Assembly: GCF_034043515.1 (NCBI RefSeq)
Contig: NZ_CP138214.1
Location: 186,001 to 250,000, forward strand
Source: Pseudomonas sp. MUP55
GTDB taxonomy: Bacteria; Pseudomonadota; Gammaproteobacteria; Pseudomonadales; Pseudomonadaceae
Reading direction: 5' to 3'
DNA: 64,000 bases
Shown: piece by piece, positions 1-9,700 of the stretch
How positions within the stretch are numbered: position 1 is the stretch's first letter
Layout of the letters: each line of letters starts with the position of its first letter
Position numbers and translations under genes: made by a program
The notes under the pieces: model-generated
What the model saw: only the letters and a program-made list of their open reading frames with translations
The model's database searches: none
What the model was told of the DNA's origin: nothing

Positions 1-3000
1 CAATCGAAACGCTGCCGCTCGACTGATTGACGCCAATAGTGATGCTTTGGCCGTTATCCAAAGTGATGGTCAGCGGGTTGGTGATGTTGCTCACCGCCAC
101 GCCGTTTTTATCCACAAGGCTGGCGGTGTAGACGATATCGCCGCCTTCGCCAACGGTCTTGGTGGCAGTCAGAACCACGTCGACCTTGTCGATGGTGTCG
201 TTGACCGTTGTGGTCGCGCCGTTGCCTACAACTTCCAGCCTCTCGAAGTTGCCGCCGGAAGCGTCGGTGATCTTGACGGTTTGAGTGCTCTTGTCGATGA
301 ACACATCATCAGTAGGCGCAGGAACAGTCACGGTGCCGACCATGTCACCCGCTTTGATAGTGATCGAAGAGCCGTTATCCAACTTCAGGGTGACGTCACT
401 GCCAGCTTTGTTGGAGAGCGTAGCGGTATAGGTGAGCTGGCCACCTTCATTGACGGCGCTTGGTGCAGTCAGCGTTACAGTGGTGGTGTTGTCGGTACCC
501 GGAGTGTCAGTAACGGTGGTGTTAACCGGCGTAGTACCCGGAACCAGGTTTTCAAAGTGCTCGCCACCGGTCACGCCCTTGATGGCGGTGGTGACGGTTT
601 GATCGCCTTTGTAAACGTCGTTTGGTGCCACGGCGGTGACCGTGCCGCTGGACTGGTTCACACCGATGGTGATGCTCTGGCCGTTATCCAGAGTGACGGT
701 CAGCGGGTTGGTGATGTTAGTAACCGCATTACCTGACTTATCCACAAGGGTAGCGGTGTAGACGATGTTGCCGCCTTCGCCGACGGTAGGAGTGGCCGTC
801 AGGACGACGTCGACCTTGTCGATGGTGTCGTTGATCGTGGTGGTTGCGCCATTGCCTGCAACTTCCAGTTTTTCGAAGTTGCCACCCGTTGCGTCGGTGA
901 TCTTGACAGTCTGAGTGCTCTTATCGATGAACACGTCATCGGTAGGCGCGGGAACAGTCACAGTGCCGACGGTATCGCCAGACTTGATAGTGATGCTCGA
1001 ACCGTTATCCAACTTCAGTGTGACGTCACTGCCAGCTTTATTAGAAAGCGTGGCTGTGTAGGTGATCTGCCCACCTTCGTTGACTGCGGTTGGCGCGGTC
1101 AGTGTGACGGTGGTGGTGTTGTCAGTACCCGGTGTGTCGGTAACAGTGGTGTTAACCGCTGTGGTACCCGGCACCAAGTTTTCAAAGTGTTCGCCACCGG
1201 TCACGCCCTTGATAGCGGTGGTGACGGTTTGATCGCCTTTGTAAACGTCGTTTGGTGCCACGGCGGTGACTGAACCGCTGGACTGGTTCACACCAATGGT
1301 GATGCTCTGGCCATTATCCAGGGTGACGGTCAGCGGATTGGTGATGTTGCTCACCGGCATGCCGTTTTTATCCACAAGGCTGGCGGTGTAGACGATATCG
1401 CCGCCTTCGCCAACGGTCTTGGTGGCAGTCAGAACCACGTCAACTTTGTCGATGGTGTCGTTGATTGTGGTGGTTGCGCCGTTGCCTGCGACTTCCAGTT
1501 TTTCGAAGTTGCCGCCAGTCGCGTCGGTGATTTTGACGGTCTGTGTGCTCTTGTCGATGAACACATCATCAGTAGGCGCAGGCACAGTCACAGTACCGAC
1601 GGTTTCGCCGGCCTTAATGGTGATGTTCGAGCCGTTGTCGAGTTTCAGTGTTACGTCAGTACCCGCCTTGTTGCTCAATGTCGCGGTGTACGTAATCTGA
1701 CCACCTTCGCTAACCACGCTTGGCGCAGTCAGGGTGACGGTGGTGGCATCCGCTGTAGCTGGTGTGTCGGTAACAGTGGTGTTCACCGCTGTAGTACCTG
1801 GCACCAGGTTTTCGAAATGCTCGCCACCGGTGACGCCTTTGATGGCGGTGGTGACGGTTTGGTCGCCTTTGTACACGTCATCCGGAGCTATAACCGAAAC
1901 GCTACCGCTCGATTGGTTTACACCAATGGTGATGCTCTGGCCGTTATCCAAGGTGACGGTCAACGGGTTGGTGATGTTGGTCACCGCCACGCCGTTTTTA
2001 TCCACAAGGCTGGCGGTGTAGACGATATCGCCGCCTTCGCCCACGGTCTTGGTGGCGGTCAGAACGACGTCAACTTTGTCGATGGTGTCGTTGATCGTGG
2101 TGGTCGCACCGTTGCCTGCGACTTCAAGTTTCTCGAAGTTGCCGCCAGCCGTCTCAGTGATCTGAACAGTCTGAGTGCTCTTGTCGACAAACACGTCATC
2201 GCTTGGCGCAGGCACAGTCACGGTGCCGACCGTGTCACCCGCTTTGATAGTGATCGACGAGCCATTATCCAGCTTCAGGGTGACGTCGCTGCCTGCTTTA
2301 TTGGAAAGCGTGGCGGTGTAGGTGATCTGGCCGCCTTCGTTGACGGCACTTGGCGCGGTCAGCGTTACAGTGGTGGTGTTGTCGGTACCCGGTGTGTCGG
2401 TAACGGTGGTGTTAACCGGCGTAGTACCCGGAACCAGGTTTTCAAAGTGCTCGCCACCGGTCACGCCCTTGATGGCGGTGGTGACGGTTTGATCGCCTTT
2501 GTACACATCATCCGGCGCAGCAATCGAAACGCTACCGCTCGATTGGTTTACACCAATGGTGATGCTCTGGCCGTTATCCAAGGTGACGGTCAACGGGTTG
2601 GTGATGTTGGTCACCGCCACGCCGTTTTTATCCACAAGGCTGGCGGTGTAGACGATATCGCCGCCTTCGCCCACGGTCTTGGTGGCGGTCAGAACCACGT
2701 CGACCTTGTCGATGGTGTCGTTGATTGTGGTAGTTGCGCCGTTGCCAGCGACTTCCAGTTTTTCGAAGTTGCCGCCAGTCGCGTCGGTGATCTTGACGGT
2801 TTGAGTGCTCTTATCGATGAACACGTCATCGGTAGGCGCAGGAACAGTCACGGTGCCGACCGTGTCACCCGCTTTGATAGTGATCGACGAGCCATTATCC
2901 AGCTTCAGGGTGACGTCGCTGCCTGCTTTATTGGAAAGCGTGGCGGTGTAGGTGATCTGGCCACCTTCGTTGACGGCACTTGGCGCGGTCAGCGTGACAG

Positions 3001-6000
3001 TGGTGGTGTTGTCGGTACCCGGTGTGTCGGTAACGGTGGTGTTAACCGGCGTAGTACCCGGAACCAGGTTTTCAAAGTGCTCTCCACCGGTGACGCCTTT
3101 GATGGCGGTGGTGACGGTTTGATCGCCTTTGTACACATCATCCGGCGCAGCAATCGAAACGCTACCGCTCGATTGGTTTACACCAATGGTGATGCTCTGG
3201 CCGTTATCCAAGGTGACGGTCAACGGGTTGGTGATGTTGGTCACCGCCACGCCGTTTTTATCCACAAGGCTGGCGGTGTAGACGATATCGCCGCCTTCGC
3301 CGACGGTCTTGGTGGCGGTCAGAACCACGTCGACCTTGTCGATGGTGTCGTTGATCGCGGTAGTTGCACCGTTGCCTGCGACTTCCAGTTTTTCGAAGTT
3401 GCCGCCAGTGGTCTCAGTGATCTGAACAGTCTGAGTGCTCTTGTCGATGAACACGTCATCGCTAGGCGCAGGCACGGTCACTGTACCGACGGTTTCGCCG
3501 GCTTTGATAGTGATGTTCGAGCCGTTATCCAACTTCAGTGTGACGTCGCTGCCTGCTTTATTGGAAAGCGTGGCGGTGTAGGTGATCTGACCACCTTCGT
3601 TGACGGCACTTGGCGCGGTCAACGTTACGGTGGTGGCATCAGCTGTGCCCGGGGTATCCGTGACGGTGGTATTCACCACCGTAGTGCCCGGCACCAGGTT
3701 CTCGAAATGCTCTCCACCGGTGACGCCTTTGATGGCGGTGGTGACGGTTTGATCGCCTTTGTAGACGTCGTTTGGCGCCAAGGTGGTGACCGTGCCGCTG
3801 GATTGGTTTACACCGATGGTGATGCTCTGGCCGTTATCCAACGTGACGGTCAATGGGTTGGTGATGTTGGTCACCAGCGTGCCGTTTTTATCCACAAGGG
3901 TAGCGGTGTAGACGATGTTGCCGCCTTCGCCGACGGTAGGAGTGGCGGTCAGAACGAGGTCAACCTTGTCGATGGTGTCGTTGATCGCGGTAGTTGCACC
4001 GTTGCCTGCGACTTCCAGTTTTTCGAAGTTGCCGCCGGAAGCGTCGGTGATCTTGACGGTCTGAGTGCTCTTATCGATAAACACGTCATCGGTCGGAGCA
4101 GGCACGGTCACTGTACCGACGGTGTCGCCGGCCTTAATAGTGATGTTCGAGCCGTTATCCAACTTCAGTGTGACGTCGCTGCCTGCTTTGTTTGAAAGCG
4201 TGGCGGTATACGTAATCTGGCCACCTTCGTTGACGGCACTTGGCGCGGTCAGTGTGACGGTGGTGGTGTTGTCGGTACCCGGTGTGTCGGTAACAGTGGT
4301 GTTAACCGGCGCGGTACCTGGCACTAGATTTTCGAAGTGCTCGCCACCGGTCACGCCTTTGATAGCGGTGGTGACGGTTTGATCGCCTTTGTAGACATCA
4401 TCCGGCGCAGCAATCGAAACGCTGCCGCTCGACTGATTGACGCCAATAGTGATGCTTTGGCCGTTATCCAAGGTGACGGTCAGCGGGTTGGTGATGTTGC
4501 TCACCGCTACGCCGTTTTTATCCACAAGGCTGGCGGTGTAGACGATATCGCCGCCTTCGCCGACGGTCTTGGTGGCGGTCAGCACCACGTCGACCTTGTC
4601 GATGGTGTCGTTGATCGCGGTAGTTGCACCGTTGCCAGCAACTTCCAGTTTTTCGAAGTTGCCGCCAGTAGTGTCGGTGATCTGAACAGTCTGAGTGCTC
4701 TTATCGATAAACACGTCATCGGTAGGCGCAGGAACAGTCACGGTGCCGACGGTTTCGCCAGCCTTAATAGTGATGTTCGAACCGTTATCCAGCTTCAGTG
4801 TGACGTCACTGCCAGCTTTATTAGAAAGCGTGGCGGTGTAGGTGATCTGACCACCTTCGTTGACGGCACTTGGCGCGGTCAGCGTGACAGTGGTGGCATT
4901 GTCGGTACCCGGTGTGTCGGTAACAGTGGTGTTAACCGGAGTAGTACCAGGCACCAGGTTTTCGAAGTGCTCGCCACCGGTCACGCTTTTGATAGCGGTG
5001 GTGACGGTTTGATCGCCTTTGTACACATCATCCGGAGCTATAACCGAAACGCTACCGCTCGATTGGTTTACACCAATGGTGATGCTCTGGCCGTTATCCA
5101 AGGTAACGGTCAGCGGGTTAGTGATGTTAGTAACCGCATTACCTGACTTGTCGACGAGCGACGCGGTGTAGACGATGTCGCCGCCTTCGCCGACGGTCTT
5201 GGTGGCGGTCAGAACCACGTCGACCTTGTCGATGGTATCGTTGATCGTGGTGGTCGCACCGTTGCCTGCGACTTCAAGTTTCTCGAAGTTGCCGCCAGTG
5301 GTCTCGGTGATCTGAACGGTCTGTGTGCTCTTGTCGATGAACACGTCATCGCTAGGCGCAGGCACGGTCACTGTACCGACGGTTTCGCCGGCTTTAATAG
5401 TGATGTTCGAGCCGTTATCCAACTTCAGTGTGACGTCGCTGCCTGCTTTATTGGAAAGCGTGGCGGTGTAGGTGATCTGGCCACCTTCGTTGACCGCACT
5501 TGGCGCAGTCAGGGTCACGGTAGTGGTATCAGCTGTGCGCGGGGTATCCGTGACGGTGGTATTCACCGCCGTGGTGCCCGGCACCAGGTTTTCGAAATGC
5601 TCGCCACCGGTCACGCCTTTGATAGCGGTGGTGACGGTTTGATCGCCTTTATAAACGTCGTTTGGCGCCAAGGTGGTGACCGTGCCGCTGGACTGGTTCA
5701 CACCGATGGTGATGCTCTGGCCGTTATCCAGAGTGACGGTCAGCGGGTTGGTGATGTTAGTAACCGCATTCCCTGACTTATCGACGAGCGACGCGGTGTA
5801 GACAATGTTGCCGCCTTCGCCCACGGTCTTGGTGGCGGTCAGAACCACGTCGACCTTGTCGATAGTGTCGTTGATCGTGGTGGTCGCACCGCTGCCCGCG
5901 ACGTCCAGCTTCTCGAAGTTACCGCCAGTGGTCTCGGTGATCTTGACTGTTTGAGTGCTCTTGTCGATGAACACGTCATCAGTAGGCGCAGGCACAGTCA

Positions 6001-6780
6001 CAGTACCGACGTTGTCGCCAGCCTTGATAGTAATGCTCGAGCCGTTATCGAGTTTCAGCGTGACGTCACTGCCAGCTTTATTAGAGAGCGTAGCGGTATA
6101 CGTAATCTGTCCACCTTCGTTGACGGCGGTTGGCGCGGTCAGCGTGACGGTGGTGGCGTTGTCGGTACCCGGTGTGTCGGTAACGGTGGTGTTAACCGGA
6201 GTAGTGCCCGGTACCAGGTTTTCAAAATGCTCGCCTCCGGTGACGCCTTTGATAGCGGTCGTGACGGTCTGGTCGCCCGTGTACACATCATCCGGAGCCA
6301 CAACCGAAACAGAACCACTCGACTGGTTTACACCAATGGTGATGCTCTGGCCGTTATCCAACGTGACGGTCAACGGGTTGGTGATGTTGCTCACCGGCGT
6401 GCCGTTTTTATCCACAAGGCTGGCGGTGTAGACGATGTTGCCGCCTTCGCCGACGGTAGGAGTGGCGGTCAGAACGACGTCAACTTTGTCGATGGTGTCG
6501 TTGATCGTGGTGGTCGCACCGTTGCCTGCGACTTCAAGTTTCTCGAAGTTGCCGCCAGCCGTCTCAGTGATCTGAACAGTCTGAGTGCTCTTGTCGACAA
6601 ACACGTCATCGCTTGGCGCAGGCACAGTCACAGTGCCGACGGTATCGCCAGCCTTGATAGTGATCGACGAGCCGTTATCCAGTTTCAGCGTTACATCTGT
6701 GTCCGCCTTATTGGAAAGCGTCGCCGTGTACGTAATCTGCCCACCTTCGCTCGCCACGGCCGGTGCCGTCAGGGTGACGG
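1..6780 (-). repeat. Tandem 630-bp composite repeats in lapA (about 11 copies)
   Basis: The landmark ACACGTCATCGGTAGGCGCA (with variants) occurs at 301, 931, 1561, 2191, 2821, 3451, 4081, 4711, 5341, 5971 and 6601, an exact 630-bp period. Each unit encodes about 210 aa, made of two related Ig-like domains: one with NEGGQITYTATLSNKAGSDV and one with GEGGDIVYTASLVDKNGV. The array continues past the left edge. Confidence 0.93.
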
Positions 6781-9700
6781 TCGTGGTGTCGATGGAGTCG
6801 GTAATGGTGGTGACCGCAGGCGTCGTGCTCGGCACCAGATTTTCAAAGTTGCCGCCGGTTGCACCGGTGATGGTGGTGCTGACAGTCGACCCATTAACGT
6901 AGACGTCGTTAGCCGGTGTATCGACGGTCACTGTGCCGACCGACTCCCCAGCCTTGATGGTGATCACCGAGCCATTGCTCAGGGTCACGCTCACCGGCGT
7001 CTGCGCCGGGTTGGTCAAGGTCGCGGTGTAGGTGATCTGCCCGCCTTCGGTGACGTTCGAACCCGCCGTCAGCGTGACGGTGGTGGTATCAACCGAATCA
7101 GTAATCGTAGTCACGGCAGGTGTCGTGCTCGGCACCAGATTTTCAAAGTTGCCGCCGGTTGCACCGGTGATAGTGGTGCTGACAGTCGAACCATTAACGT
7201 AGACGTCGTTAGCCGGTGTATCGACGGTCACTGTGCCGACCGATTCCCCAGCCTTGATGGTAATCACCGAGCCGTTGCTCAAGGTGACGTTCACCGGCGT
7301 CTGCGCCGGGTTGGTCAAGGTCGCGGTGTAGGTGATCTGCCCGCCTTCGGTGACGTTCGAACCCGCCGTCAGCGTGACGGTGGTGGTATCAACCGAATCA
7401 GTAATCGTAGTCACGGCAGGCGTGGTGCTCGGCACCAGATTTTCAAAGTTGCCGCCGGTTGCACCGGTGATAGTGTTGCTGACAGTCGACCCATTAACGT
7501 AGACGTCGTTAGCCGGTGTATCGACGGTCACTGTGCCGACCGATTCCCCAGCCTTGATGGTAATCACCGAGCCATTGCTCAAGGTGACGTTCACCGGTGT
7601 CTGCGCCGGATTGGTCAAGGTCGCGGTGTAGGTGATCTGACCGCCTTCGGTCACATTCGAACCCGCCGTCAGCGTGACGGTGGTGGTATCAACCGAATCA
7701 GTAATCGTAGTAACGGCAGGCGTGGTGCTCGGCACCAGATTTTCAAAGTTGCCGCCGGTTGCACCGGTAATAATGGTGCTGACAGTCGATCCATTAGCGT
7801 AGACGTCGTTAGCCGGTGTATCGACGGTTACTGTACCGACCGATTCCCCAGCCTTGATGGTGATCACGGAGCCATTGCTCAAAGTGACAGTCACCGGCGT
7901 CTGCGCAGGGTTGGTCAAGGTCGCGGTGTAGGTGATCTGCCCGCCTTCGGTCACAGTCGAACCCGCCGTCAGCGTAACGGTGGTGGTATCAACAGAATCA
8001 GTAATCGTAGTAACGGCGGGCGTCGTGCTCGGCACCAGGCTTTCAAAGTTGCCGCCGGTTGCGCCCGTGATGGTGGTGCTGACAGTCGACCCATTAACGT
8101 AGACGTCGTTAGCCGGTGTATCGACGGTCACTGTGCCGACCGATTCCCCAGCCTTGATGGTAATCACCGAGCCATTGCTCAAAGTGACGTTCACCGGTGT
8201 CTGCGCCGGGTTGGTCAAGGTCGCGGTGTAGGTGATCTGCCCGCCTTCGGTGACGTTCGAACCCGCCGTCAGCGTGACGGTGGTGGTATCAACCGAATCA
8301 GTAATCGTAGTCACGGCAGGCGTGGTGCTCGGCACCAGATTTTCAAAGTTGCCGCCGGTTGCGCCCGTGATGATGGTGCTGACAGTCGACCCATTAACGT
8401 AGACGTCGTTAGCCGGTGTATCGACGGTCACTGTGCCGACCGATTCTCCAGCCTTGATGGTAATCACCGAGCCATTGCTCAAAGTGACGTTGACCGGTGT
8501 CTGCGCCGGGTTGGTCAAGGTCGCGGTGTAGGTGATCTGCCCGCCTTCGGTGACGTTCGAACCCGCCGTCAGCGTGACGGTGGTGGTATCAACCGAATCA
8601 GTAATCGTAGTCACGGCAGGCGTGGTGCTTGGCACCAGGCTTTCAAAGTTGCCGCCGGTTGCACCGGTGATGGTGGTGCTGACAGTCGACCCATTAACGT
8701 AGACGTCGTTAGCCGGTGTATCGACGGTCACTGTGCCGACCGATTCCCCAGCCTTGATGGTAATCACCGAGCCATTGCTCAAGGTGACGTTCACCGGCGT
8801 CTGCGCCGGGTTGGTCAAGGTCGCGGTGTAGGTGATCTGCCCGCCTTCGGTGACGTTCGAACCCGCCGTCAGCGTGACGGTGGTGGTATCAACCGAATCA
8901 GTAATCGTAGTAACGGCAGGCGTCGTGCTCGGCACCAGATTTTCAAAGTTGCCGCCGGTTGCGCCCGTGATGATGGTGCTGACAGTCGACCCATTAACGT
9001 AGACGTCGTTAGCCGGTGTATCGACGGTCACTGTGCCGACCGATTCCCCAGCCTTGATGGTAATCACCGAGCCATTGCTCAAGGTGACGTTCACCGGCGT
9101 CTGCGCCGGGTTGGTCAAGGTCGCGGTGTAGGTGATCTGCCCGCCTTCGGTGACGTTTGAACCCGCCGTCAGCGTGACGGTGGTGGTATCAACCGAATCA
9201 GTAATCGTAGTCACGGCAGGCGTGGTGCTCGGCACCAGGCTTTCAAAGTTGCCGCCGGTTGCACCGGTGATGGTGGTGCTGACAGTCGACCCATTAACGT
9301 AGACGTCGTTAGCCGGTGTATCGACGGTCACTGTGCCGACCGATTCCCCAGCCTTGATGGTAATCACCGAGCCATTGCTCAAGGTGACGTTCACCGGCGT
9401 CTGCGCCGGGTTGGTCAAGGTCGCGGTGTAGGTGATCTGCCCGCCTTCGGTGACGTTCGAACCCGCCGTCAGCGTGACGGTGGTGGTATCAACCGAATCA
9501 GTAATCGTAGTCACGGCAGGCGTGGTGCTTGGCACCAGATTTTCAAAGTTGCCGCCGGTTGCACCGGTGATGGTGGTGCTGACAGTCGAACCATTAACGT
9601 AGACGTCATTGGCCGGCGTATCGACCACGACCGTCCCCGTCGACTCCCCAGCCTTGATGGTAATCACCGAGCCATTGCTCAAGGTGACGTTCACCGGCGT

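Noticed and set aside
1817..9160. Very long plus-strand open frames (792 and 1,069 codons) in the left part
   Set aside because: They lie in exact antisense register with the LapA repeats; the repeat lacks in-frame stops on both strands, and the translations are low-complexity His/Arg/Asp-rich without known features.
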